From contig JAXGYX010000001.1 in the NCBI GenBank assembly GCA_040772065.1, positions 558,001 to 622,000 of the forward strand: a DNA stretch of 64,000 nt, in the 5' to 3' direction. The notes under the pieces are model-generated. The model saw only the letters and a list, made by a program, of their open reading frames with translations, made no database searches and had not been told where the DNA came from. The stretch is from JAXGYX01 sp040772065. GTDB lineage: Bacteria; Bacillota; Clostridia; Saccharofermentanales; Fastidiosipilaceae. The first letter of the stretch is position 1, and each line of letters opens with the position of its first letter. Shown here one piece after another: positions 1 through 7,776 of this stretch. The translations under genes and the position numbers were made by a program.

Positions 1-384
1 GAAAATTTTGCGAAAGAGGCTTTGGCCAAGCATGGCGACCGTGTGGCTGTTGGCATTGACAGTCGCAATGGGATGGTGCGCGTGTCCGGTTGGACGCAGG
101 ATAGTGGCGTGGACACCATTGCCTTGGCGTTGCGTATGAAGGAACTGGGCGCTCGCACAGTGATTTATACTGATATTGAAAGAGATGGGAGCCTGGTTGG
201 TCCCTCCTTGTCCAGCAGCAAGGAACTGATGCTTCGTACGGGATTGGACGTGATTGTATCGGGAGGTGTGTCTTCGGACGCTGATATTGTCGCTTGCAGA
301 AATATCGGCGCGGCCGGTGTGATCGTGGGAAAGGCTTTGTATGAGGGAAAGGTGGATTTGGCGCTATGCATGCGAAACGAATAA
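1..384 (+). CDS. hisA: HisA, ProFAR isomerase (5' truncated by window edge)
   Basis: C-terminal half of the (beta-alpha)8-barrel isomerase that converts ProFAR to PRFAR in histidine biosynthesis. The reading frame is open from base 1, so the start lies outside the window. Visible are VGIDSRNG, whose Asp matches the second catalytic Asp of HisA, the TDIERDGSLVGP strand, and the phosphate-binding segments VSGGVSS and GVIVGKALYEG. The stop overlaps the next gene by 19 bp, which implies translational coupling. HisF is a paralogue, but this fragment lacks HisF-specific features and the next gene is clearly HisF. Confidence 0.93.
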   Translation, partial: ENFAKEALAKHGDRVAVGIDSRNGMVRVSGWTQDSGVDTIALALRMKELGARTVIYTDIERDGSLVGPSLSSSKELMLRTGLDVIVSGGVSSDADIVACRNIGAAGVIVGKALYEGKVDLALCMRNE

Positions 385-1544
385 TACCTTGTTTGGATAT
401 CAAAGATGGCCGGGTCGTCAAGGGTGTGAACTTTGAAAATATCCGTGATGCGGGTGATCCGGTCGAAATCGCGAAACGCTATAATGACGCAGGAGCGGAC
501 GAGTTGGTTCTGCTGGATATAACCGCGACGTTGGACCGACGCAAAACGATCACAGAGCTGGTTAGTCGGGTCGCCGGGAATTTGTCGATTCCATTTACCG
601 TCGGTGGTGGGATCGCCACGATTGAAGACATAGGTGAGGTGCTTCAAGCCGGGGCGGACAAGGTCTCGCTTAATTCAATCGCCGTGCGCAATCCGGATCT
701 AATTCATCAGGCGGCGGCGGAGTTTGGCTCCAAGCGCGTTGTGGTCGCGATCGATGCGGTGACCAATGAGGAAGAGCGCCTGGAGGTCGTGATTGACGGA
801 GGCACCAGACACACCGGCTTGGATCCGGTGGAGTGGGCCGCCAGAGTGGCGCAGCTCGGAGCGGGTGAGATTTTGTTGACCAGCATGGATCGCGACGGCA
901 CGAAATCGGGTTTCGACACAGAGCTGACAAGACGGGTGCGCGAGGCGGTCTCCATTCCGGTGATCGCATCGGGTGGCGCGGGCGCGATGGAAGACTTCTA
1001 TGAGGCGTTCACCATCGGCAAGGCCGACGCGGCCCTGGCGGCCAGCTTGTTTCATTTTCAGGAAATAGAGATCGTGGCGCTCAAGATGTATTTAAAAGGC
1101 ATGGGTGTCCCGGTCAGAATGGGATATGTCGAGGACGATGAGGATGATCTTGAGGCGGAACGTCTTGCTCGTGGGATGAAACCGTTTGCCGGAAAAATTC
1201 AGCCAAATCAGGGTAGGAAATTGTGGAGCCGATTTCGCAAGGGTCCGGATGGCCTAATTCCGGTTGTCACGGTGGAACATCAGTTGGGTCAGGTTCTGAT
1301 GGTGGCGTACATGGATGAAGAAGCTTTTCTGGCAACCTTAAACACCGGACTGATGCACTATCATAGCCGCAGTCGCGATCAGCTTTGGCTGAAAGGTGAG
1401 ACATCGGGACATACTCAGGTTGTCACCGGTGCGAGAATTGATTGCGATATGGATACTTTGTTATTTGAGGTGTACCAGATCGGCGTCGCTTGTCACACCG
1501 GAAATCGCAGTTGTTTTTATCGTGAATTGAGCGAGCTGAACTGA
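366..1544 (+). CDS. hisF-hisI: HisF-HisI fusion: IGP synthase cyclase subunit plus phosphoribosyl-AMP cyclohydrolase
   Basis: A 392-residue bifunctional protein. Residues 1-252 are HisF, which with glutaminase HisH turns PRFAR into imidazole glycerol phosphate and AICAR; both catalytic aspartates are present (D11 in CLDIKDG, D130 in VAIDA). An acidic linker (about 255-285, EDDEDDLEAE) leads to HisI (about 287-392), which opens the adenine ring of PR-AMP. HisI shows the Mg-binding D359-x-D361-x-D363 and the zinc cysteines C360, C376 and C383. The known HisF and HisI reactions are not consecutive in the pathway. The more familiar fusion is HisI-HisE, whereas here HisE is a separate gene downstream. 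There is no stop or frame change in the linker. Confidence 0.95.
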   Translation: MHAKRIIPCLDIKDGRVVKGVNFENIRDAGDPVEIAKRYNDAGADELVLLDITATLDRRKTITELVSRVAGNLSIPFTVGGGIATIEDIGEVLQAGADKVSLNSIAVRNPDLIHQAAAEFGSKRVVVAIDAVTNEEERLEVVIDGGTRHTGLDPVEWAARVAQLGAGEILLTSMDRDGTKSGFDTELTRRVREAVSIPVIASGGAGAMEDFYEAFTIGKADAALAASLFHFQEIEIVALKMYLKGMGVPVRMGYVEDDEDDLEAERLARGMKPFAGKIQPNQGRKLWSRFRKGPDGLIPVVTVEHQLGQVLMVAYMDEEAFLATLNTGLMHYHSRSRDQLWLKGETSGHTQVVTGARIDCDMDTLLFEVYQIGVACHTGNRSCFYRELSELN

Positions 1545-1657
1545 GTGCTTTGATCTGAGTCGATGGGCGTGGGACTGTGAAGTAGTATTCAACTGTACTA
1601 GAAATATATAGACTTATTTATAAAATCCCGAACATGGGAGAAACGAAAGGAAGACAT

Positions 1658-1948
1658 ATGAGCCAAATTGGTGAATTAATGGATGAATTGTTCGAGCTGA
1701 TTGAAGACCGTAAGACGAATCCACGAGAAGGCGCCTACACCACCTATCTATTTGAAAAGGGTGTGGACAAAATTTGTAAAAAAATGGGTGAAGAGGCGAC
1801 CGAAGTTGTCATCGCGGCCAAAAATGATGTCAAAGGCGAAATTGTCTATGAAATCAGTGATCTGCTGTATCACACGCTGGTCCTGATGGTGGATCGGGGG
1901 GTCAATCTGGATGATATCTATAAAGAGCTAAAGAGCCGGCGAACATGA
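1658..1948 (+). CDS. hisE: HisE, phosphoribosyl-ATP pyrophosphohydrolase
   Basis: A 96-residue all-alpha MazG-type pyrophosphohydrolase that removes PPi from PR-ATP, the second step of histidine synthesis. It carries the family signature KKMGEEATEVVIAAK followed by YEISDLLYHTLVLM, whose acidic residues bind Mg. An in-frame ATG lies at 1634, but 1658 is preferred because GAAAGGAAG sits about 6 nt before it and it gives the usual family start (MSQIGELMDEL). It lies 113 bp after hisF-hisI on the same strand, probably in the same operon. HisE is often fused to HisI; here it stands alone. Confidence 0.94.
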   Translation: MSQIGELMDELFELIEDRKTNPREGAYTTYLFEKGVDKICKKMGEEATEVVIAAKNDVKGEIVYEISDLLYHTLVLMVDRGVNLDDIYKELKSRRT

Positions 1949-2020
1949 TTCTCCCGCCTGATTGGTGATTTCCGGAAATTGTCAATTTCATCGGACCATC
2001 GCACTTCGGCGATGGAGATA

Positions 2021-2049
2021 TTGACATTGCCGGGAAAAACTGGTAGTAT
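2021..2049 (+). promoter_or_regulatory. Sigma-A-type promoter for rpmG-secE-nusG
   Basis: Perfect TTGACA at 2021-2026, a 17-bp spacer and TAGTAT at 2044-2049, about 75 bp before rpmG. It separates the histidine genes from the translation/transcription operon. Confidence 0.75.
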
Positions 2050-2124
2050 CATCAAGCTATGCCCTGAAAGGAATTTCGAGGGCAATTTTAATCATGGACT
2101 ATAGATCAGACATGGAGGGTTGAC

Positions 2125-2292
2125 ATGGCGACAAAAACAGGCTTGCGTGATCGAATCACGATGGCGTGCACCGAGTGCAAACAACGCAACTATATTACGA
2201 AGAAGAATAAGCGTAATGATCCCGATCGCTTGGAAATCAAAAAGTTTTGTAAGTTTTGTAACAAACATACAATCCATAGAGAGACAAAGTGA
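2125..2292 (+). CDS. rpmG: 50S ribosomal protein L33
   Basis: A short 55-codon gene encoding L33. It is the zinc-binding (C+) form, with two CxxC knuckles, CTEC (15-18) and CKFC (43-46). L33 sits near the ribosomal E site. A GGAGGG ribosome site precedes the ATG by about 6 nt. The order rpmG-secE-nusG-rplK is standard in Bacillota, which supports the call despite the small size. Confidence 0.95.
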   Translation: MATKTGLRDRITMACTECKQRNYITKKNKRNDPDRLEIKKFCKFCNKHTIHRETK

Positions 2293-2324
2293 TTAACTAA
2301 GTCCGATGATTTGCGAGGGCGGAA

Positions 2325-2687
2325 ATGGCCAGTAAAAAAAGACAAACAGATAATAAGAAAAAAGGTGCGAAAGCTGTCAAAAAGAAGGGCTTTTTTAGCC
2401 GTCTGAAGTCATTTTTCAGTGGTTTGAAAAATGAGCTGAAACAGGTGAGCTGGCCGGACAAGGTGAAACTGAGAAAGACGGCCATTGTTTCCTTCGCCAT
2501 TATTTTTATTTTTGTGGCGGTCATTTTTTTGACTGACACAATTTTAACGGCGGGATTGAGCGCGGGCGGATTTTATGACGCGGAGCGAGCGGCGCAGGCT
2601 TCAGAATCACGTCAGGTTGAGGAGACCGACGCGACGGTGGAAATATCTGATGTCGACGAAGCGAACGATGCCGTCGAAACAGACTGA
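2325..2687 (+). CDS. secE: SecE, protein translocase subunit, with acidic C-terminal extension
   Basis: A 120-residue SecE, the small essential subunit of the SecYEG channel. A basic N-terminus (1-25) leads to the amphipathic helix with FFSGLKNELKQVSWP, the conserved SecE signature, then one membrane helix at about 51-72. Most single-span SecE proteins end soon after this helix. Here about 45 more residues follow, rich in Glu, Asp and Ser (for example VEETDATVEISDVDEAND). In the usual topology this tail would lie outside the cytoplasm. It is followed 29 bp later by nusG. Confidence 0.93.
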   Translation: MASKKRQTDNKKKGAKAVKKKGFFSRLKSFFSGLKNELKQVSWPDKVKLRKTAIVSFAIIFIFVAVIFLTDTILTAGLSAGGFYDAERAAQASESRQVEETDATVEISDVDEANDAVETD

Positions 2688-2716
2688 TCCGCCGATCAAT
2701 TCTTAAGGAGAGAAGA

Positions 2717-3502
2717 ATGCCAGAAAATGTCATGTCTGAATGGACGGACACGAATTCAGATCAGATCGAGACATCTGAACCGATATCAGCGTCAGATTCA
2801 GGCGAAATGCTTGAAGACTCTGATCAATCAACGATTTCTGACGCTTCAGACAGTGAAGACACCGGAATCGTGTTGACAGCGACGGGCGAGGCCGATGGAC
2901 AAAATGCGGCAGATACCCCAACGTATGATGAGTCCGCGCTGCCCGACGTCGATCCCGAAAAAGTTTCCGAACCCAGTTATAAGGGGGAAGAGGCGTTTTG
3001 GTATGTTGTGCACACGTACTCCGGTTACGAGAACAAAGTCAAAGTGACACTCGACAAAATTGTCGAGAATCGGGGAATTCAGGACTATATTCAAGAAATT
3101 TATATTCCGATGGAAGAGGTCATCGAGATTAAGGACGGCAAGCGTAAAACCTCGATGAAAAAGATCTATCCGGGCTATGTCATGATCAAAATGGTGTTGA
3201 CCGATGAGATCTGGTACATAGTACGCAACACTCGAGGAGTGACCGGATTTGTCGGACCCAACTCGCGTCCGGTGCCACTGACCGAGGAAGAACTTGCCAT
3301 TATGGGTATGGTTTCGGACTGGGTGCCGGTTGTGGATTATGTTGTGGGTGACACGGTGAAGATCATCAATGGACCACTCGAGAATTTCAATGGTCGCGTC
3401 GAGTCGATCAGCCATGAAAAGAAAAAAGTGAGCGTGATGGTTTCCATGTTTGGCCGGGAAACACCGGTGGAACTGGAATTCACTCAAGTTGTTAGAATCT
3501 GA
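2717..3502 (+). CDS. nusG: NusG transcription factor with long acidic N-terminal extension
   Basis: A 261-residue NusG, which binds RNA polymerase and affects pausing and termination. The NGN domain starts at about residue 93 (FWYVVHTYSGYENKVK) and includes IYPGYVMIKM and RNTRGVTGFVG; the KOW domain covers about 205-261 (GDTVKIINGPLENFNGRV). Residues 1-90 are an added Ser/Asp/Glu-rich segment with almost no basic residues; typical NusG is about 180 residues. The start is supported by TAAGGAGAG 6-8 nt before the ATG, so the extension is probably translated. Neighbours secE and rplK are canonical. Confidence 0.95.
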   Translation: MPENVMSEWTDTNSDQIETSEPISASDSGEMLEDSDQSTISDASDSEDTGIVLTATGEADGQNAADTPTYDESALPDVDPEKVSEPSYKGEEAFWYVVHTYSGYENKVKVTLDKIVENRGIQDYIQEIYIPMEEVIEIKDGKRKTSMKKIYPGYVMIKMVLTDEIWYIVRNTRGVTGFVGPNSRPVPLTEEELAIMGMVSDWVPVVDYVVGDTVKIINGPLENFNGRVESISHEKKKVSVMVSMFGRETPVELEFTQVVRI

Positions 3503-3591
3503 TATAAATGGGCGATTTCCTAGCCGAAAATCGTTCGATTATATATTACAAAAGTGACAAGAATGTCTAGAAATTATGGGAGGTGGCTATC

Positions 3592-4023
3592 ATGGCTAAA
3601 AAAATTGCCGGATACGTGAAACTGCAAATTCCTGCCGGTCAGGCTACACCGGCACCACCGGTCGGACCAGCTCTTGGACAACACGGCGTGAACATTTCAC
3701 AGTTCGTTAAGGAGTTCAACGAAAAAACCGCAAAGGATCAGGGCTTGATTATACCTGTCGTGCTCACAGTTTTTGCGGATCGTTCGTTTGAATTCATCAC
3801 CAAGACTCCTCCGGCTCCGGTACTGATCAAAAAGGCGTGCAACATCCAGCTTGGTTCGGGAACACCGAATCGTGAGAAGGTCTCAACCATTCCCTGGTCG
3901 GAATGTTTGAAGATCGGTGAAATGAAAATGCAGGATATGAACGCGGCGACGGTTGAGGCGGCGGCACGCATGGTTGCGGGCACTGCGCGCAGCATGGGTG
4001 TTATCGTCGACATGGACAGCTAA
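3592..4023 (+). CDS. rplK: 50S ribosomal protein L11
   Basis: A 143-residue L11, the protein of the GTPase-associated centre that binds 23S rRNA with L10/L12. Visible are the N-terminal proline-rich helix (PAGQATPAPPVGPALGQHG) and the rRNA-binding C-terminal domain ending GTARSMGVIVD. An upstream in-frame GTG at 3583 overlaps the GGGAGG ribosome site; ATG 3592, 8 nt after GGGAGG, gives the standard MAKKIAGYVKLQ start. rplA follows after 16 bp. Confidence 0.97.
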   Translation: MAKKIAGYVKLQIPAGQATPAPPVGPALGQHGVNISQFVKEFNEKTAKDQGLIIPVVLTVFADRSFEFITKTPPAPVLIKKACNIQLGSGTPNREKVSTIPWSECLKIGEMKMQDMNAATVEAAARMVAGTARSMGVIVDMDS

Positions 4024-4039
4024 GGGAGGTAATTTAGAA

Positions 4040-4726
4040 ATGAGACGTGGAAAAAGATATCATGAAATTGCCAAACTGGTTGACCGCACGGTTCATTATG
4101 AGCCGCAAGAGGCGATGGATCTTGTGATTAAAACAGGTACCGCAAAGTTTGATGAGACCGTTGAGATGCATATTCGTCTCGGTGTCGATTCCCGCCACGC
4201 GGATCAACAGGTTCGTGGAGCGGTAGTGCTGCCGAATGGTACCGGCAAGAGCCAACGGGTGTTGGTTTTCGCCAAAGGAGCCAAAGCGGATGAGGCCTCG
4301 GCCGCAGGCGCGGACTTCGTGGGCGCAGAAGATTTGGTTGAGAAAATCACCAAGGAAAACTGGTTTGAGTTCGATGTGGTTGTCGCCACCCCCGATATGA
4401 TGCCGCTGGTCGGCCGGTTGGGTAAGACATTGGGTCCGAAAGGCCTGATGCCAAATCCCAAGGCCGGTACGGTGACAATGGATATCGAAAAGGCGATCGG
4501 CGAGATCAAAGCCGGTAAAATTGAGTATCGCTTGGATAAAGCCAACATGATTCATTGTCCGATCGGAAAAGTTTCATTTGGCAGCGAGAAGCTCATCGAA
4601 AACTACAACACTTTGATGGATGCGGTGATCAAGGCGAAACCGGCGGCGGCGAAAGGACAGTACCTGAAAAACGTATCGATCAGCTCCACAATGGGCCCCG
4701 GTATTCGGGTCACCACAAAAATTTAA
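4040..4726 (+). CDS. rplA: 50S ribosomal protein L1
   Basis: A 228-residue L1, the mobile stalk protein that helps release E-site tRNA and commonly represses its own operon. The signature GKTLGPKGLMPNPKAGTV is intact. The frame is open upstream into rplK, but ATG 4040 is chosen because AAGGGAGG lies 10-12 nt before it and it gives the family start MRRGKRY. It is the last gene before the L10 leader. Confidence 0.97.
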   Translation: MRRGKRYHEIAKLVDRTVHYEPQEAMDLVIKTGTAKFDETVEMHIRLGVDSRHADQQVRGAVVLPNGTGKSQRVLVFAKGAKADEASAAGADFVGAEDLVEKITKENWFEFDVVVATPDMMPLVGRLGKTLGPKGLMPNPKAGTVTMDIEKAIGEIKAGKIEYRLDKANMIHCPIGKVSFGSEKLIENYNTLMDAVIKAKPAAAKGQYLKNVSISSTMGPGIRVTTKI

Positions 4727-4790
4727 ACTTTCATGCTGACAATGATCCGGGCTATTGACTTTATGTACGATCATTGTTTATCATGACAAA

Positions 4791-4914
4791 CGTTACCAAA
4801 GACAGCAGGCGCCAAACGGTTTAATTCGACCATCATGTCGAGCCCGCCGAGGTTAAACGAAACAGACTGTTTGTTTTTGTTATCCTCTCTGTCTTTGGCG
4901 GAGAGGATTTTTTT
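4791..4914 (+). promoter_or_regulatory. L10 leader RNA (autogenous control of rplJL)
   Basis: The untranslated RNA before rplJ matches the known L10 leader class: ACCAAAGACAGCAGG, an inner stem (GTTTAA 4819-4824 with TTAAAC 4853-4858; TCGAC 4826-4830 with GTCGA 4837-4841), and the GCCGAGGT segment. CCAAAGACAG at 4796-4805 is exactly complementary to CTGTCTTTGG at 4889-4898. The second segment also lies in the terminator that follows, so the two pairings exclude each other. In known L10 leaders, binding of the L10-L12 complex favours the repressed form; I infer the same here. Confidence 0.88.
4882..4914 (+). terminator. Intrinsic attenuator in the L10 leader
   Basis: ATCCTCTC (4882-4889) pairs perfectly with GAGAGGAT (4901-4908) and runs into seven T residues (4908-4914). 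The loop and the last base of the 5' arm overlap the antiterminator strand 4889-4898. Confidence 0.9.
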
Positions 4915-4933
4915 ATAGAAGGAGGAAAAGCAT

Positions 4934-5503
4934 ATGCCAAGTGAAAAAGTACTGCGGGAAAAGCAGACTTTGGTAGCCGGACTTGCGGATGAGTTTAAGA
5001 GCGCGCAGACAATTGTCGTCGCCAGCTCGCGTGGACTGACGGTGGCGGAAGACACTGAATTGCGTGACAGCATGAGAAAAGCCGGTCTGGTTTATAAAGT
5101 GGTTAAGAACACAATGGCGATTCGCGCCGCCGAGGCAATCGGCATTGAAGGCATGGAAGAGTTTTTTGTGGGCCCGACCGCCATCGCTTATAGCACAGAT
5201 GATCCAATCGCGCCGGCCAAATTGGCGAAACAATTCGCGAAAAAATTTGAAGAGTTCGAGATTAAAGGTGGCGCGACCGAAGGTATGGCGGCCGATGTCG
5301 CCCGGATTGAAAAACTGGCCAGCATCCCCGATCTGCCGGTTTTGCACACGCAATTGGTTTTTTCATTGAATTTCCCAATTCAATCGCTCGCCATGGTGCT
5401 GGGCCAAATCAGGGAAAAAGCCGAAGATGCGGAAATCACGAATGTCGCGGATCTGTTGTCGGCTGATGCCGCCGTCGCGGATGAAGCCGCGGCTACCGAA
5501 TAA
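4934..5503 (+). CDS. rplJ: 50S ribosomal protein L10
   Basis: A 189-residue L10, base of the L12 stalk. The N-terminal rRNA-binding domain shows VVASSRGLTVAEDTELRDSMRKAG and YKVVKNTMAIRA; the C-terminal helix (about 145-189) carries the L12 dimer-binding segments. The protein ends in an Ala/Asp/Glu-rich tail. AAGGAGGA precedes the ATG by 7 nt. The gene is controlled by the L10 leader just upstream and is followed 45 bp later by rplL. Confidence 0.97.
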   Translation: MPSEKVLREKQTLVAGLADEFKSAQTIVVASSRGLTVAEDTELRDSMRKAGLVYKVVKNTMAIRAAEAIGIEGMEEFFVGPTAIAYSTDDPIAPAKLAKQFAKKFEEFEIKGGATEGMAADVARIEKLASIPDLPVLHTQLVFSLNFPIQSLAMVLGQIREKAEDAEITNVADLLSADAAVADEAAATE

Positions 5504-5548
5504 CTTGTATTAAAAACATATTGATGATCAAATACTTGGAGGATTAAA

Positions 5549-5935
5549 ATGGCTAGTGAAAAAATCACAAATATCATGGAAGAAGTAAAAACTCTTACAG
5601 TGCTTGAGCTCTCTGAGCTTGTGGGCGCTCTTGAAGAGGAATTTGGCGTGAGCGCGGCCGCGGCTGTCGCTGTCGCGGGAACCGGCGCAGCCGGCGCGGA
5701 CGCCGGCGCTGTGGAAGAAGAACAGACTGAATTCACTGTTGTGTTGACAGGCGCGGGCCCGACCAAAATTCAGGTCATCAAAGCGGTTCGCGAGCTGACC
5801 GGTCTGGGACTCAAAGACGCCAAAGATCTTGTTGACAACGCTCCGAAGGAAATCAAGGAGAACGTCTCTAAAGAAGAAGCCGAGGAAGTCGCCACCAAAC
5901 TCAAAGATGTTGGCGCCGAGGTCGAAATCAAATAA
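5549..5935 (+). CDS. rplL: 50S ribosomal protein L7/L12
   Basis: A 128-residue stalk protein that recruits translational GTPases. It has an N-terminal dimerisation helix pair (ITNIMEEVKTLTVLELSELVG), an Ala/Gly-rich hinge (about 36-56) and the conserved C-terminal domain (KIQVIKAVRELTGLGLKDAK, VDNAPKEIKENVSKEEAEE). CTTGGAGGA precedes the start. In many bacteria rpoB and rpoC follow; here a strong terminator and then an insertion sequence come next. Confidence 0.97.
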   Translation: MASEKITNIMEEVKTLTVLELSELVGALEEEFGVSAAAAVAVAGTGAAGADAGAVEEEQTEFTVVLTGAGPTKIQVIKAVRELTGLGLKDAKDLVDNAPKEIKENVSKEEAEEVATKLKDVGAEVEIK

Positions 5936-5955
5936 TCAAATTAAACTGAAGGTTA

Positions 5956-5999
5956 AAACTGTCTCAAAGCGTCGCAGGCGAGCTTTTGAGACAGTTTTT
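5956..5999 (+). terminator. Terminator of the rplJL operon
   Basis: A long hairpin (AACTGTCTCAAA pairing with TTTGAGACAGTT, with a short continuation through GC) is followed by TTTTT. It lies 20 bp after rplL. Confidence 0.92.
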
Positions 6000-6027
6000 G
6001 TTTGACTGAGAATTCAATTTTCAAGGA

Positions 6028-6040
6028 CCGAGTGGCCACG
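6028..6040 (+). repeat. 13-bp direct repeat, left flank of the IS array
   Basis: CCGAGTGGCCACG is found again at 8366-8378 on the other side of the IS array. It contains the 8-bp palindrome GTGGCCAC. It may be a target duplication, although it is longer than the 2-3 bp usual for the IS30 family. Confidence 0.7.
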
Positions 6041-6042
6041 GG

Positions 6043-7757
6043 TTGATTGCAAAAGTAAGTCCACTTTTGAAGAACTAAGTTCCTTAGAAATGCAGAAAAA
6101 CGGGAAATGAACTCCTAAAACGTCCAATAACAGTCAAAAAAGTGGTAAACTTCAGTAGAAATAGTCGAAAAAGCCATAACAAAGAGAGGCTGCGTTTTAG
6201 ATTTATTTTTGAATTACGAAGCCCCTGTGCAAATTATGAAGTTGTACCGTTCAGCAAAGCGACTATTGCATGTCAGAAAAGTGAGCCATTCTGGCAGTTG
6301 AGAGACTCTAGTTGATCACTGGGGTCTCTTAACATTTTTGCTAATTTTACCAAGCAGCAGATTGGGTGATCGCATGACGAGGTCATGATGGATTGGGTAG
6401 ATCCCGAGCAACTGAGGCATCTCATCTCCAAAGCAAAAGGAAAAGACTTCGTAGGGAGTGCGATCCCCCAGATCTTTCCTTGTATAGCTGTTGATGTGTG
6501 AGGAGAGGAGCAGTGCGTCATCCATGCTCAATCCTTCAAAGGAATATCCTTTAGGATCAAACAGCGGACCTCTCGATTCCATCGTTCAACATGTGGTTTT
6601 TGAGATGATTGCATGGGGTCGCAGTAGAAGATTCGAGTCCCCAGAGCTTCCAATTCTTTGGGGTTGGAAAACTCAGAACCTCTGTCGGTCAGTATGACAG
6701 GAAACAGCCGTCTAAAGTTTGTCTCCCCCAATGCACGGTGCAGCTCCTGAAATCGTTTGGTGACCTCACGAGCGGTCTGAGCCTGACAGGCCAGAGCCAG
6801 GCCGAATTTGGACTGAGTCCAACAAAGAGTGAGTAGGGTGGCGCGATCTTCGGCAACAGATTCCACTGAGTCCATCTCCACATAAGGGACAGCCGGGTGC
6901 TGATCCATATAGGCGAGAAAATCATTATAGGTTCTTCCCTCGTAGCAACGTTTATCGACCTTATGCATGGGTTTTTTACGTTTGGGTTTGCGCCTGACGG
7001 CCTCGGGCAGATCAATGCGCCTGATGCCAATCAGGTTGGCGTCGATCAGCTTGTAGATGTTGCGTTCAGAACAAGGGAATTCATCTGCGTGATTGACGTA
7101 AATGTGATGAATCGACTGTCCTTTCTCTCGAACGGGTTTGAGCAGCTGTGAAATGACCTTAAGATCGTCGACTGACAAGAGCATGCCTTTACGCGAGTCG
7201 GACAGTCGTGCCTGAGCCGTTTTGTCAGCATAATCGGCTCTGTAAAGATATCGTCTTTGAGGACATCTTCCGTCCTTTTGGCAACCGTTACAGCAGTAAG
7301 GCGCCCGATTTAAGCGCTCACAAGTAGCAGCGACAAATTCGGAGCAAAACTCATTGCATAACTCACAGTTTGAACAGCGCTTACGGATTTTTATGCAGTT
7401 TCCACACACGTGAGTCAGGCGGCAGTCCATCCTTTTACCGCAGTCGTTGCGTGGCGAGCCAAACCCACCTTTGAACATGGATTGTCGGTTCATCTTAATC
7501 TCATACATAATAGTTTTTGGATCTCGTTTCAGACTGCGTGCGATGGAAGCTAAAGATTTCCCTTCACCCAGTAGCTTTTGTATGGTTAGACGTTCGTCAT
7601 ATTGTAGATGTACATATTGAGCCATGTTATTCGTCCTTTCCCAGTCGGCTCAGCTGAACGAATGTTTAATCTATCATACCTATATTTGAACAACTTACTC
7701 CCTCTTAGTAATTTGAATTACAAAGTCCCTCTCCGAAAGGAACTTCGGATTGCAATC
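6043..7757. mobile_element. IS30-family insertion sequence, copy 1
   Basis: An element of about 1.7 kb with short inverted ends (GATTGCAA near 6045 and TTGCAATC at 7750-7757) and one leftward transposase gene. The edges are set by comparison with the second copy, whose left 320 bp (7777 onward) and right 260 bp match with few differences. The non-coding left arm (6043-6315) holds an interrupted inverted repeat (CCACTTTT ... AAAAGTGG) and no gene. TTTGAATTACRAAGYCCCT occurs in direct orientation inside both ends (6208-6226 and 7712-7730). The element lies between rplL and rpsO. Confidence 0.85.
6316..7625 (-). pseudogene. IS30-family transposase, frame-shifted near its C-terminus
   Basis: A DDE transposase. 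Residues 10-45 form a helix-turn-helix (DERLTIQKLLGEGKSLASIA). A cysteine-rich stretch at about 62-121 may bind zinc. The catalytic core has D252 (YVEMDSVES), D314 (ILTDRGSEF) and E347 (HVERWNREV); the 33-residue D-E spacing is the IS30 hallmark. The main frame stops at 6528, but the expected C-terminus (DPKGYSFEGLS, INSYTRKDLGDRTPYEV) continues in the -1 frame to 6316. The switch must occur between about 6590 and 6530. I see no standard slippery heptamer, so a disabling single-base loss is more likely than programmed frameshifting. All catalytic residues precede the break. Confidence 0.85.
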
Positions 7758-7776
7758 CTCGATTAACAACACGGCG

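Noticed and set aside
165..647. 160-codon frame on the minus strand across hisA/hisF-hisI
   Set aside because: It lies opposite well-supported histidine genes, has no family motifs and no ribosome site; a shadow frame.
2846..3487. 213-codon minus-strand frame opposite nusG
   Set aside because: His- and Phe-rich composition typical of antisense reading; nusG on the other strand is certain.
6590..6610. AAAAACC run as a programmed -1 frameshift site in the transposase
   Set aside because: It is not in the XXXYYYZ phase for the main frame, and the -1 frame has a stop soon after it, so the shift must be further downstream.
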